From NCBI GenBank assembly GCA_032358255.1, contig JAULBX010026940.1, positions 248,001 through 312,000 of the forward strand: 64,000 nucleotides of DNA. The letters are read 5' to 3'. The stretch is from Heterotrichella gracilis (Eukaryota > Sar > Xanthophyceae > Tribonematales > Xanthonemataceae). Each line of letters starts with the position of its first letter. Positions within the stretch are counted from its first letter, which is position 1. The notes beneath the pieces are model-generated. The model had not been told where the DNA came from. It worked only from the letters and a program-made list of their open reading frames with translations, and made no database searches. The position numbers and the translations under genes were made by a program. This document shows, one piece after another, positions 18,181 to 27,738 of the stretch.

Positions 18181-19315
18181 TAAATAAATTTTTGTAAAGG
18201 TTTATACTTTTATCCACTTCTATTTTACTGCTAATATAGCTATTTGCCGCATTGCTTTTTTGAGAAAATTCGGCCTGGTTCAATTTTGCTAAATTAATAA
18301 TAGCTTCAACAAACTTTTGTTTATTCTCAAGCGCGATTGCATAACCAGCATTGTTTTTCTCAAGGTCATTCCACGGTGTTTGGTCGCTGATAACAACCGG
18401 ACATCCTGCTAAAAGACTTTCAACAATTGAGTGACCAAAATTTTCGTTTAGGGTTGGTAATAATAAAGCATGGTATTTTGAAATTGTGTTTTGCACTTCG
18501 CTAAACGGGAGTTCACCTTTGTAAACAACAGTTACGTTTTTTGGTAGTTGTTTAATGATCTCATTGCAACGGCGCCAATAATCCTGGTCTTCAAGATTAC
18601 CATAAATGTGATAGCTAATAGAAATATCAGAAGTAATTTCTTTTAAAAGCTCTAACGCAAAATGTAAATTTTTTACTTCAGAAATGCGGGATAAAAAAAA
18701 CAGATCTAGTTGACCCGGAGTTTTTAAACTGGTATTTTTAATTAGTGTTCCTGAGTTTAAATTGGACGCAATTGTAATTTTTGCAGAACGAAAACACGCT
18801 TTAATATCTTGTTCCTCTTGTTGATTGGTAGCGTGAAAGTGGACATTTTTATACCAACCAAAAAGTCTGGCAGACATAATAAAAAAATTCTTTTTAAAAG
18901 ATTTTAAGCTTAATGCGCCTTTACTTAGCATGCCTCTTGGTGCTAACAAAATGGGGGCGGAAATTAATTTTTTATTTTTTAAACGAATAATATTTATTGA
19001 AAAAGTAAACGACCAAAAACTATTTAAATAGATAAGATCTGGGTCAATTTGTTTTAATAAAGCCAAAACGTTGTCAGCAGTAAGATTTGCATTATTGAAG
19101 TAGTAATAATTTACCTCGTTCTTTGCAAAAAGCGTATTAGGTGTTATTTCCGCATATTCTGTGTTGCTGCCAAGGTCGGTATTAGAGGTAACGATGTAAA
19201 AATCAAAATAGTTCTTTAATAAACTAACCAGCGAAAAAACCGAACGTACAGGTCCACCAGCCTTTGTTCCAGGTAAATACCAGTGCATAAAAACAACTAT
19301 TTTGGGTTTTTTCAA
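18161..19315 (-). CDS. Glycosyltransferase family 4/1
   Basis: The 384-residue GT-B transferase has N-terminal VFMHWYLPGTKAGGPVRSVFSL, typical of GT4 enzymes that open with a glycine-rich donor/acceptor loop. The C-terminal nucleotide-sugar domain shows LFFLSRISEVKNLHFAL and the E-x7-E motif in LNENFGHSIVESLLAGCPVV. The likely role is adding a sugar to a surface glycan, with donor and acceptor unknown. It starts 2 bases after the asparagine synthase stop in the same operon. Confidence 0.9.
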   Translation of the reverse strand: MKKPKIVVFMHWYLPGTKAGGPVRSVFSLVSLLKNYFDFYIVTSNTDLGSNTEYAEITPNTLFAKNEVNYYYFNNANLTADNVLALLKQIDPDLIYLNSFWSFTFSINIIRLKNKKLISAPILLAPRGMLSKGALSLKSFKKNFFIMSARLFGWYKNVHFHATNQQEEQDIKACFRSAKITIASNLNSGTLIKNTSLKTPGQLDLFFLSRISEVKNLHFALELLKEITSDISISYHIYGNLEDQDYWRRCNEIIKQLPKNVTVVYKGELPFSEVQNTISKYHALLLPTLNENFGHSIVESLLAGCPVVISDQTPWNDLEKNNAGYAIALENKQKFVEAIINLAKLNQAEFSQKSNAANSYISSKIEVDKSINLYKNLFNGFAKN

Positions 19316-19317
19316 AT

Positions 19318-21210
19318 TTATAATACTGAGATATTATTTTGTTTTATCCAATTATTTAAAACTACAAGGTGCCAGATCCTGCTCCACGTAACCATTTTAT
19401 CGTTATTTAAAAATCTCTGCCATAGGTTCTGAATTTCTTGTTTATTACAAATATCATAACTTGAAAACTCTATAATGTTCTTTTCGCAAAAAGATTTAAG
19501 ATCCGTTTTTAACCATATCTGCCACGGCAATGTAAAACCCATTTTTGGTCGGTTCACAACTTCGCCTGGTAAAAGATCCCCAAGACTATCTATCAATAAC
19601 TTTTTTGGCGTGTGTGGGTATTTTTTTTCGTCCTCTATTCCTAAAACAAAATCAACTAATTTGTAATCTAAAAATGGCTCCCTTACTTCCAGCGCAACGG
19701 CCATACTCATTTGATCAGCGTCGCGCAACAATACATTTTGTAAATATGTATTTATTTCACTTATAGAAACAGAACTTAACAAATGATCTTTTACTTGGGG
19801 CACGTTTGATACAATTTCATTTATGTGCCTGAAGGGGCCTTTCACCATTAAAAATTTAGAAAGCTCTTTTTCTGTAAATACACTTCTGCTTAAGGGATAA
19901 GCAGAGTTAAAATTTATTTTTTCCTGGTTTAACAGTTCTTCAATTTTATTTCCTGCAATTGTTTTTTTATTTTTTTGTATCACGTATCCGGCTACCTGTC
20001 TACTAAATGAGGGGAAAGCGTTTATCCATGATTTTTTTTGCAGTTCGGCCATTCTTTTAAAAACATCGTAGCCTGCAAAAAGTTCATCGCCGCCAATGCC
20101 ACTTAAAGCCATGGTAATTCCAGCTTTTTTGGTTGCGCTTGATACAACGTAAGTATTAGGCCCGTCACCACTTGGATGATCCATTGCAGACAAAGCTTCT
20201 GGTAATTGTTTTAAAAAATCTTCGGGCGTTAATTTTATTTCGTGGTGTTGTGTATTAAATTTTTTTGCGATGAGTTTCGCATACTTTGATTCCGAGAACT
20301 CGCTTTCGTCAAAACTAACATTAAAGGTTTGAATTTTTTCGGCACTTACTTTACTCATTAACCCAACAATAGCACTCGAGTCAATTCCGCCTGAAAGAAA
20401 AGCTCCAAACGGAACGTCTGCAACCAAACGCTGATGTACAGAATGAGTAAGTAATTCGTTTACTTTGGCGCAAGTTTGTGAATAGGATAGTTCGTTAGGA
20501 GAATTAGAAAATTTATTTAACGTATAATATTCTGCAATGCTTGCTTTTCCATTTTGATACTCCAGATAATTCCCGGGCAAAAGCATTTTAACGCCCTTAA
20601 CAATAGTATTAGGAGCAAAAACCGTTTGGTACATTGCATATTCTGCTATGACGTCTTTATTTAAAGTAAAAGTTTTTATTTTTGAATGAATGATCGGCCT
20701 TATTTCACTTGAAAATAAAAGACCCTCTTCGCCAAAATAGTAATAGAGGGGTTTTACACCAAGCCGATCTCTTGCAATGGTTATTTTTTTTTCTACCGTA
20801 TCATAAATAGAAAAAGCATACATACCGTTAAATAACTGTAAGCATTTTGTTCCGTAACGAATAAAGGCGGCAAGAACAACTTCAGTATCTGTATTTGTTT
20901 TAAAAAAGTAAGGTTGATCGTTTGAACCGTGCGAAGAGCGTTGAAGCTCTAATTTTAGTTCTTTATAATTATAAAGTTCTCCGTTGTATACGATCACATA
21001 ACGTTTATCTGTGGAAAAAAAAGGTTGATTCCCTTCAGCGCTTAGGTCAATGATGGATAAGCGGCGATGGCCCAAGGCAACATTATCATCTGACCATATT
21101 CCGTCATTATTAGGCCCACGGTGACTTAAACACAAATTCATTTTCCGAACAATTTCTTTTCTTTGCTCGGAAGAATGGAGGTCGGATATAAAACCGTTTA
21201 TACCGCACAT
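19318..21210 (-). CDS. asnB: Asparagine synthase (glutamine-hydrolysing)
   Basis: The mature N-terminus begins with catalytic Cys2 (MCGINGFISD), followed by the class-II amidotransferase signature SHRGPNNDG and HRRLSIIDLSAEGNQPF. The synthetase half has the PP-loop pyrophosphatase motif LSGGIDSSAIVGL and MALSGIGGDELFAGYDVF. The 630-residue length is typical. Although it can make asparagine, AsnB-like enzymes inside polysaccharide loci often amidate uronic acids on glycans. This location, between a glycosyltransferase and a sugar-nucleotide epimerase, favours that role, but it is not proved. Confidence 0.93.
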   Translation of the reverse strand: MCGINGFISDLHSSEQRKEIVRKMNLCLSHRGPNNDGIWSDDNVALGHRRLSIIDLSAEGNQPFFSTDKRYVIVYNGELYNYKELKLELQRSSHGSNDQPYFFKTNTDTEVVLAAFIRYGTKCLQLFNGMYAFSIYDTVEKKITIARDRLGVKPLYYYFGEEGLLFSSEIRPIIHSKIKTFTLNKDVIAEYAMYQTVFAPNTIVKGVKMLLPGNYLEYQNGKASIAEYYTLNKFSNSPNELSYSQTCAKVNELLTHSVHQRLVADVPFGAFLSGGIDSSAIVGLMSKVSAEKIQTFNVSFDESEFSESKYAKLIAKKFNTQHHEIKLTPEDFLKQLPEALSAMDHPSGDGPNTYVVSSATKKAGITMALSGIGGDELFAGYDVFKRMAELQKKSWINAFPSFSRQVAGYVIQKNKKTIAGNKIEELLNQEKINFNSAYPLSRSVFTEKELSKFLMVKGPFRHINEIVSNVPQVKDHLLSSVSISEINTYLQNVLLRDADQMSMAVALEVREPFLDYKLVDFVLGIEDEKKYPHTPKKLLIDSLGDLLPGEVVNRPKMGFTLPWQIWLKTDLKSFCEKNIIEFSSYDICNKQEIQNLWQRFLNNDKMVTWSRIWHLVVLNNWIKQNNISVL

Positions 21211-21214
21211 AGTT

Positions 21215-22177
21215 TTATTTTGAGCCTGTGGATTTTAAAAAGCGTTCGTCTACCATCATTAATTTGACGCCTTCTTCTATACTTACGAAATTCTTATTAA
21301 GGATCTCGCGCATTTTTTTATTATCTGGCTGGCGCCTGGTCATATCTCCCTCCTTTAAGGGCGGAAGATAGATTATTTTTGAAGAGGAGTTTGTTAATTT
21401 TATGGTTAATTCTGCAAGAGCTTTAACAGTCATTAATTCGTGATTGCCAATATTGATGACATCATTTATGAGTAGTTTTTCTTCAAATATTTTTGCGCAA
21501 ACATTTACCGTGTCATCAACATACGTAAATGTGCGGGTTTGAAGACCGTCGCCATAAATGGTAATATCTTTATTTTTTAAAGCAGAAGATAAAAAACGTG
21601 ATACAACAAAATCGGTGCTTTGATTTGGGCCGTAAGTGTTAAAGAATCGAAATATAGTATAAGGTAAATGAAACGATTGCCAATAACTTCTAAAAAAACA
21701 CTCACCAACATTTTTTACAACCGCGTAGGGCACGCGTGAATTTAGAGGTGTGCTGTATTCATTTTGAGGCAATTCAACGGGTTCGCCATATACCTCTGAG
21801 CTTGACGAGAAATACACGTGTTTTACCGAAGTATTCTTGGAAAGATTTAAAACGTTCTTTATGCCTTCAATGTCATTTAGTACGTCAATAGGATTTTCTT
21901 GTGTTCTAATAACACCAACAACTGCGGCAAAGTGAAAAACGTAATCAAAGTGAAATGAAAGCATAACAGATGACAGGTCGTTTAAATGATTTACATCACC
22001 TTTTATGAATTTCCAATTAGTAAGTTTTGAAGAGGGCAATTTCGAAAGAAAGCCGGTAGATAAATTGTCCATAATGACAACAAAATTATGTGGGTTGCTT
22101 ATTAGTTTTTCAACTAAAGCACTTCCAATATTTCCGGCCCCTCCGGTTACAAGTATTTTATTTTTTATTGAATTCAT
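21215..22177 (-). CDS. NAD-dependent sugar-nucleotide epimerase/dehydratase
   Basis: This short-chain dehydrogenase of the extended SDR type has VTGGAGNIGSALVEKL (GxxGxxG NAD-binding) at residues ~10-25. The catalytic YxxxK is YAVVK, after SSSEVYGEPVELPQNEYSTPLN. Family features FRFFNTYGPNQ and GDGLQTRTFTYVDDTV are those of UDP-glucose 4-epimerase and UDP-glucuronate decarboxylase relatives. The exact sugar cannot be told. It would supply an activated sugar to the neighbouring glycosyltransferases. Its ATG overlaps the upstream gene by 20 bases. Confidence 0.9.
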   Translation of the reverse strand: MNSIKNKILVTGGAGNIGSALVEKLISNPHNFVVIMDNLSTGFLSKLPSSKLTNWKFIKGDVNHLNDLSSVMLSFHFDYVFHFAAVVGVIRTQENPIDVLNDIEGIKNVLNLSKNTSVKHVYFSSSSEVYGEPVELPQNEYSTPLNSRVPYAVVKNVGECFFRSYWQSFHLPYTIFRFFNTYGPNQSTDFVVSRFLSSALKNKDITIYGDGLQTRTFTYVDDTVNVCAKIFEEKLLINDVINIGNHELMTVKALAELTIKLTNSSSKIIYLPPLKEGDMTRRQPDNKKMREILNKNFVSIEEGVKLMMVDERFLKSTGSK

Positions 22178-23210
22178 TATAAATTTCTAAAACAGTATTT
22201 GTCCAATTTGTCGGATTAATTTTTTGAGCCGCTTCGTGACTTTTTGTTGCCATTTCGCATAACTCAGGATCACTTAAAGATATGATTTTTTTTAGCGTTT
22301 TTTTTAATTCATTAATATTTTTTGATGTAAAAGAGAAGCCCGTTCGGCCTTCTGCCATAAAAACTTCGTTTGCCCCTACGGCGCTACTGGTAACAAGGGG
22401 AAAGCCTGATGCTGCATATTCCTGAACTACAACACCCCACGGCTCAAAATGACTGGGCAAAACAAAGACGCCGCACTTTTTTGTAATTTCTTCCAGGTCT
22501 TTAGGTTGTACAAAACCAAAGTGTTTAATTTTTTCGTGCACTACCGGAGCAATGCTGCCAGTGCCTAAACACCAAAGTTCCCATTCGCTGGAGGTTTCGT
22601 TCTGTAATTGTATAAACGCTTCCCATAGATCAGCTATCCCTTTAAATTCATAATAGCGGCCCACAAATAGAAATTTTTTGGGAAATGTGTTTTTCTTTAA
22701 TAACTGTTGTGTTTTATAAATTGTATTAAACTTTTCAAGATCGCAACAATAGAAACCTGTTTTGATTTTTTTTTGAGCAAAGCCTAATTTTTTTACGTAC
22801 TGAGTTTGTGCAGCCCCTGGTACCCAGGCGTGTGAAAACCTGTTCAGTAAAAAAAAACGACTAAGTAATGTCGCAAGATGTTGTTTAAGTGATCCCGTCC
22901 AATGGGTATCGCATGTTAATACCGTAGGAATTTTTTTGGAGTAAGGCCTTATCAGTTTTAAATAATCTTTATCTATCCAACCACTACAAACAATAACATC
23001 GGGGTTAATTTTTTTTACAAGAGCATCTAATTGCGAATAGTTAAAATCACCTTTTTCATATACATTAAGCTTGTCAGAAAACGAAAAAACAAATGGCGCC
23101 TCTTTATTTACCGGCCAGCGTATAATGTGAACATTCGAAGTTTTTGAAAGCTCTTCGCAACATTTAATAAAATAGTCGGCAATTTCAGTATATAAAAAAA
23201 GGACCGTCAT
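22158..23210 (-). CDS. Glycosyltransferase (GT4-like)
   Basis: The 350-residue GT-B enzyme has a C-terminal donor domain with FLFVGRYYEFKGIADLWEAF and the conserved HFEPWGVVVQEYAASGFPLVTSSAVGANEVF. It lies in the middle of the polysaccharide operon between a polymerase-like membrane protein (4-base overlap) and the epimerase (20-base overlap). Donor and acceptor are unknown. Confidence 0.88.
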   Translation of the reverse strand: MTVLFLYTEIADYFIKCCEELSKTSNVHIIRWPVNKEAPFVFSFSDKLNVYEKGDFNYSQLDALVKKINPDVIVCSGWIDKDYLKLIRPYSKKIPTVLTCDTHWTGSLKQHLATLLSRFFLLNRFSHAWVPGAAQTQYVKKLGFAQKKIKTGFYCCDLEKFNTIYKTQQLLKKNTFPKKFLFVGRYYEFKGIADLWEAFIQLQNETSSEWELWCLGTGSIAPVVHEKIKHFGFVQPKDLEEITKKCGVFVLPSHFEPWGVVVQEYAASGFPLVTSSAVGANEVFMAEGRTGFSFTSKNINELKKTLKKIISLSDPELCEMATKSHEAAQKINPTNWTNTVLEIYNEFNKK

Positions 23211-24517
23211 TTTGTAGCTAAACTTTCGCTATAGTTTTTATAGTTAGCAGAATTATAAAAATACATCCACCCATAAAGGAAAAACCCGTTATAAGTGTAA
23301 TTTCCTTGCCGCAAATAAGTTAAAAGAATTAGAACTAATAGCGCGTTGCTAATTAACCAGTAGCTATTTTCTTCGCCCCCGGCAATGTCGTGCGAAACAA
23401 AATATTTGAATACAAATAAAATTAAAAAAAGGGCGCCAAACAAACCAACCTCAGAGATGGTTCTTAAAAAAAGAGAATTGGCATCACCCGTATTAAATTC
23501 ATAAATGCCCCCAATTAATTTGTTGAGGGTGTACTTATCATACGCAAATTCATGCGAGCCAATGCCTGTTCCGAACAATGGATTTTTGGAAAAATTTTGT
23601 TTGGCAATGTAATAATTGTTGTAAAAAACAAAAGATGAGCCGTGTACGCGTTTTAAGAAATTTTGGATACGTTTGATCTTCGCCCTTTTAGTTTCACCGC
23701 CTTTAGCTTCATCTAAAATATTATCAATAAATAGCTCTTTTATTCCATCTACACGCACCTTAAATTCAGTTGCATTGTTGTAAGCAACAAAAAACAAGAA
23801 TACAGAAAGAGGAATTGCAAACAAAAAATAGCGTACAGCGCCAAAATTAAGTGTTATCAAAATAATGGAAAGAAATATACCAAGAAAAGCAAGGCTAGAG
23901 AATGATAAACAATAGCAAATTAAAATTACGAGACAGCGTTTTAAAGAAATAAAGTCATTTGTTCGTGTTATTAGTTGATATACGCTAATAAAAAACGCGG
24001 GCGCAATAGCAATTCCCAAAGAAGAGGGTTCGCTAAACAAACTGTTAATCCTAATGCCTAAACCTCCAGGGTTAAGTCCCCATTTATTAAGAGGTAAAAG
24101 TATTGTAAGGTCATACCCAAATTTAAACCCTATCCAAAAGCTAAACAATTGAAAAAGTCCGAGGGCACAAACAATAAAAGATATGTTCAAATATTTTCTA
24201 AAGATCAGTTTTACATCAAACTCATAGTATTGTAATACATATTGATAGAAGATGAGATTGACCGAAAGATTCGCAAAAATTTTAATGAATTTTCCGGCGG
24301 TATTGTTTTCAATAAAAACATTAAAAATTCCGATGACCAATAAAGGAATGAGTATATAAAGAGAGGGGGCATAAAATTTGTACTTAATGATAAAAATCGG
24401 AAGTAAAATTAAGATGGGCAGATATGAAAAGTAAAACTCGAACGGGTCTTTAAAAAAAACAAAACCTGTATAAAATAAATTTGAGAAGATGCCTACATCA
24501 ATTAAAAAACCAATCAT
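23207..24517 (-). CDS. O-antigen polymerase/ligase-like membrane protein
   Basis: The 436-residue, very hydrophobic protein has about ten to twelve predicted membrane helices. A large soluble loop (residues ~250-330) holds the short RIQNFLKRVHGSSFVF and GTGIGSHEFAYDKYTLN. The pattern NPLFGTGIGSHEF, followed by DANSLFLRTISEVGLFGALF, is typical of Wzy/O-antigen-ligase (WaaL-type) proteins. Polymerase and ligase cannot be separated by sequence alone. It overlaps murB by one base and the downstream glycosyltransferase by four. Confidence 0.75.
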   Translation of the reverse strand: MIGFLIDVGIFSNLFYTGFVFFKDPFEFYFSYLPILILLPIFIIKYKFYAPSLYILIPLLVIGIFNVFIENNTAGKFIKIFANLSVNLIFYQYVLQYYEFDVKLIFRKYLNISFIVCALGLFQLFSFWIGFKFGYDLTILLPLNKWGLNPGGLGIRINSLFSEPSSLGIAIAPAFFISVYQLITRTNDFISLKRCLVILICYCLSFSSLAFLGIFLSIILITLNFGAVRYFLFAIPLSVFLFFVAYNNATEFKVRVDGIKELFIDNILDEAKGGETKRAKIKRIQNFLKRVHGSSFVFYNNYYIAKQNFSKNPLFGTGIGSHEFAYDKYTLNKLIGGIYEFNTGDANSLFLRTISEVGLFGALFLILFVFKYFVSHDIAGGEENSYWLISNALLVLILLTYLRQGNYTYNGFFLYGWMYFYNSANYKNYSESLATK

Positions 24518-25542
24518 CAGATAATGTTTACTTCGCGCTCTAGTGCTACTCCAAATTTATCAAATACTTTCTGTAAAACATAGCCCGACAACTCAAAAAC
24601 AGCCTTACCTGTACAATTATTTTTATTGATCAACACCAGCGCTTGTTTTGAGTGAACAGCTGCTCCGTCTTTTTCAAATCCTTTCAAGCCACATTGCTCA
24701 ATTAACCAACCGGCTGCTAATTTAAAGTTACCGTTCGGTAAAGGATATGACACAAGCGCTTCAAACGATTTTTTTAACGACTCATGTTTTTCCTTCGAAA
24801 CTTCTGGGTTTTTAAAAAAACTTCCGGCATTGCCTGTTTCCAATGGATTTGGAAGTTTACTTTGTCGAATTGCGATAACCGCATTTGAAACATCTTTTAT
24901 GGATGCGTTGCTAATATTCATCGCCTCCAGTTCAGAATTAATTGCGCCATAAGTTGTATTTAATTTCGGGTGTTTGCTTAATTTAAACGACACAGAAATA
25001 ATGAAGAATTGATCTTTATATTTTGTTTTAAAAACACTTTCGCGATAGCCAAACTCGCATTCGACGGCATTAAATACTCTCAGCTCCCCGTTGGTAGTAT
25101 TTAGGGCTTCGAGGCTGCTAAAAACATCTTTAATTTCAATACCGTAAGCACCAATATTTTGCATAGGACCGGCACCAACACAGCCAGGAATTAACGACAA
25201 GTTTTCAAGGCCGCAAAAATTCCGTTCAATGCACCAAAGTACAAAGCCGTGCCAATTCTCACCAGCAGCAGCTTTTACAATTATTTCTTCCTCATTTTCA
25301 GAAACGATTTCAATTCCTTTTAAATTATTTTTAATTACAAGGCCATTAAAATCTTTTGTAAATAACAAATTACTCCCGCCGCCCAAAAACAGTTTTGCGC
25401 TTGTTTTATAGATATCCGTTTTTAATAGGGCAGAAAAATCCTCAATAGAATTTATTTCGGCAAAATGGGCGCAAAGAGCCTCAATGCCAAAGGTATTAAA
25501 AGGTTTAAGGCTTACATTGTTTCTTATATCCAACATACTCAA
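24517..25542 (-). CDS. murB: UDP-N-acetylenolpyruvoylglucosamine reductase MurB
   Basis: MurB reduces UDP-GlcNAc-enolpyruvate to UDP-MurNAc in peptidoglycan synthesis. The FAD-binding pattern LFLGGGSNLLFTKDFNGLVIKN, the GCVGAGPMQNIGAYGIEIKD loop, YRESVFK and the catalytic-serine region NAGSFFKNPEVS are all present. The 341-residue length and C-terminal extension match the E. coli-type (type I) enzyme. It is the first gene of the minus-strand polysaccharide operon, an unusual place for a core cell-wall enzyme. Confidence 0.95.
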   Translation of the reverse strand: MSMLDIRNNVSLKPFNTFGIEALCAHFAEINSIEDFSALLKTDIYKTSAKLFLGGGSNLLFTKDFNGLVIKNNLKGIEIVSENEEEIIVKAAAGENWHGFVLWCIERNFCGLENLSLIPGCVGAGPMQNIGAYGIEIKDVFSSLEALNTTNGELRVFNAVECEFGYRESVFKTKYKDQFFIISVSFKLSKHPKLNTTYGAINSELEAMNISNASIKDVSNAVIAIRQSKLPNPLETGNAGSFFKNPEVSKEKHESLKKSFEALVSYPLPNGNFKLAAGWLIEQCGLKGFEKDGAAVHSKQALVLINKNNCTGKAVFELSGYVLQKVFDKFGVALEREVNII

Positions 25543-25604
25543 ACAAAAATAACTAATAAATTAGGGGTAATATTTCTATCTTTAACCCAATATCAACAAA
25601 GTAT

Positions 25605-26732
25605 TTGTTTACAACAAAAAAAATAGCTGTAGTAAGTGTAATTAACGACCTTGTAACGGATAACCGTGTTAACAAAAGTTGCTTAACACTTATGGAATGC
25701 GGTTATGACGTTGTTCTCATAGGCAGGGAAATGCCTAATTCTCTACCAATTAAAAACTGGCCTTTTGCTACCGAGAGGATGCGCTTGTTGTTTCTTAAAG
25801 GACCTTTGTTTTATTTCTTTTTTAATTTCAGACTATTTTTTAAACTTTTATTTAAAAAAGCAGATCTTTTGCTCGCTAACGATCTGGATACGCTTTTGCC
25901 AAACTACTGGGTTTCCAAAATAAAGTCGATTCCGTTAATTTATGATAGCCATGAGTTATTTTGCGAGGTACCCGAATTGCTGAACGCGCCTTTCAAACAG
26001 AAAATATGGCTAAAGATCGAAAAAAGCATCGTGCCAAAACTTAAGACTTGCGTTACCGTTAACGATAGTATTGCTAAGATATTCGAAGAGAAATATAAGG
26101 TAAAGTTTCACGCCGTAAGAAATATCCCTGCACCTGTGGAGAACTTTAAACCTCTGTCAAAAGAACAATTAGGATTGCCATTAGATAAGAAAATTATTCT
26201 TCTACAAGGCGCAGGAATAAATATTGATAGGGGGGCAGAGGAACTAGTTGATGCAATGAAATTTGTTGACAATGCATTTTTATTGATCATTGGGGGTGGC
26301 GATTGCTGGGATATTTTGCAGAAAAAAGTAAAGGACCAGGATCTTTGGAAAAAGATATTACTTATTGATAAAATGCCTAAACTGCAATTAATGAGTTACA
26401 CGTTTAATGCTGACTTAGGAATTAGTATAGATAAGAACACTAATTTAAATTATTATTACAGCTTGCCTAATAAGATATTTGATTATTTACAAGCTGGCGT
26501 TCCAATACTGGCAACGCATTTACCCGAAATAGAAAAGATAATTACAGCTTACAAAACGGGAATTTTCATTGAAGATCACCAGCCCGAAACGATTGCAAAA
26601 GCGATCAAAAAACTATTATCATCTGAACACATGCTTCTTGAATACAAACAAAACGCTGCGATTGCTGCGCGTGAATTGAATTGGGAAAAAGAAAAAGAGA
26701 AATTAATTTTTATTATTAAACAAGTTGCTTAA
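25605..26732 (+). CDS. Glycosyltransferase (GT4-like)
   Basis: The 375-residue GT-B enzyme starts at TTG 25605, and KKIAVVSVINDLVTDNRVNKS follows directly. The first domain holds ADLLLANDLDTLLPNYW and LIYDSHELFCEVPEL, a pattern seen in GT4 enzymes related to capsule synthesis. The second domain carries IILLQGAGINIDRGAEELV and PNKIFDYLQAGVPILATHLPEI. It is divergent from murB and reads into the acyltransferase with an 8-base overlap. The target glycan is unknown. Confidence 0.86.
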   Translation: MFTTKKIAVVSVINDLVTDNRVNKSCLTLMECGYDVVLIGREMPNSLPIKNWPFATERMRLLFLKGPLFYFFFNFRLFFKLLFKKADLLLANDLDTLLPNYWVSKIKSIPLIYDSHELFCEVPELLNAPFKQKIWLKIEKSIVPKLKTCVTVNDSIAKIFEEKYKVKFHAVRNIPAPVENFKPLSKEQLGLPLDKKIILLQGAGINIDRGAEELVDAMKFVDNAFLLIIGGGDCWDILQKKVKDQDLWKKILLIDKMPKLQLMSYTFNADLGISIDKNTNLNYYYSLPNKIFDYLQAGVPILATHLPEIEKIITAYKTGIFIEDHQPETIAKAIKKLLSSEHMLLEYKQNAAIAARELNWEKEKEKLIFIIKQVA

Positions 26733-27708
26733 TAAAACACAAATACCTTTTATAAATAATTTACGCGGCGTTGCGGCCTTGTCAGTTTGCTTGTTTCATT
26801 TCATATACTCTACTATTAACTATGTTACAGATGAGAATATTCTAAATATAGTTTATTATGGACAATATGGCATCACACTTTTCTTTGTTATTTCAGGAGT
26901 TGTTATTCCACTTTCGTTACTTCGCTCAAATTATACAATTAATAAATGGCCAAAATTCTTATTAAAACGAGTAATAAGGATAGAACCCCCTTATTTGGTT
27001 GCTTTGGCTTTATCAATTACAATGATCCTGGTGAGAAGACAAATCACTGGCGATACTTCAGCTGACATTAGTTTAACGCAAATCGCACTTCATCTAGGCT
27101 ACCTTATCCCCTTTTTTTTAGATGAATTTAAATGGTTAAACGAAGTCTTTTGGACACTAGCAATTGAGTTTCAATATTATTTAATTATTAGTTTTTTGAT
27201 TCTATTGGTCATTAATGGAAAACTAATAGGCCGCCTGATATTTTATATTATTATACTTGCGCTACCTTTTTGTTTTCTCGACTTGAATTTTTTTCCAGCC
27301 TATGCCGGCATTTTTTTAATGGGTATCAGCTGGAGTTTTTATTACATCAAAAAGATAAATATAATTGAATTTTTAATTGTTTTAGCCGGCTCGTTTTTTG
27401 TTGTATATTTTAAATTTGGTAACGTGGATGCTGTCTGCGGACTAGTTACAGTTATATTTATTCAACTATTTAATACTTACTCAAATAAAATTTTAAATTT
27501 TTTTGGCAACATTTCGTACTCGCTATACCTTATTCACCCACTAATTGGAGCAAGCATCATTAATATTTTAAGCCATTCTTTTTTTCTTAGTTGGCAAAAA
27601 CCTATTGTCATTTCTATTGGGTTAGGCGTTACTATTCTTTCATCATACATTATGTATCGGTTTGTAGAAAAGCCTACACAACTTTTATCTAAACGTATAA
27701 TGTATTAA
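26725..27708 (+). CDS. Acyltransferase family 3 (OafA-like) membrane protein
   Basis: The 327-residue membrane protein has about ten helices and the family-3 acyltransferase start INNLRGVAALSVCLFHF, with the essential R and H. VFWTLAIEFQYYLIIS is a second conserved block. These enzymes transfer acetyl groups to extracellular sugars. The start is TTG 26725 inside the previous gene, so the two are coupled. It likely decorates the polysaccharide built by this cluster. Confidence 0.88.
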   Translation: MLNKTQIPFINNLRGVAALSVCLFHFIYSTINYVTDENILNIVYYGQYGITLFFVISGVVIPLSLLRSNYTINKWPKFLLKRVIRIEPPYLVALALSITMILVRRQITGDTSADISLTQIALHLGYLIPFFLDEFKWLNEVFWTLAIEFQYYLIISFLILLVINGKLIGRLIFYIIILALPFCFLDLNFFPAYAGIFLMGISWSFYYIKKINIIEFLIVLAGSFFVVYFKFGNVDAVCGLVTVIFIQLFNTYSNKILNFFGNISYSLYLIHPLIGASIINILSHSFFLSWQKPIVISIGLGVTILSSYIMYRFVEKPTQLLSKRIMY

Positions 27709-27738
27709 TAAAATACTTAAATTTAAAGGATTAATTGT

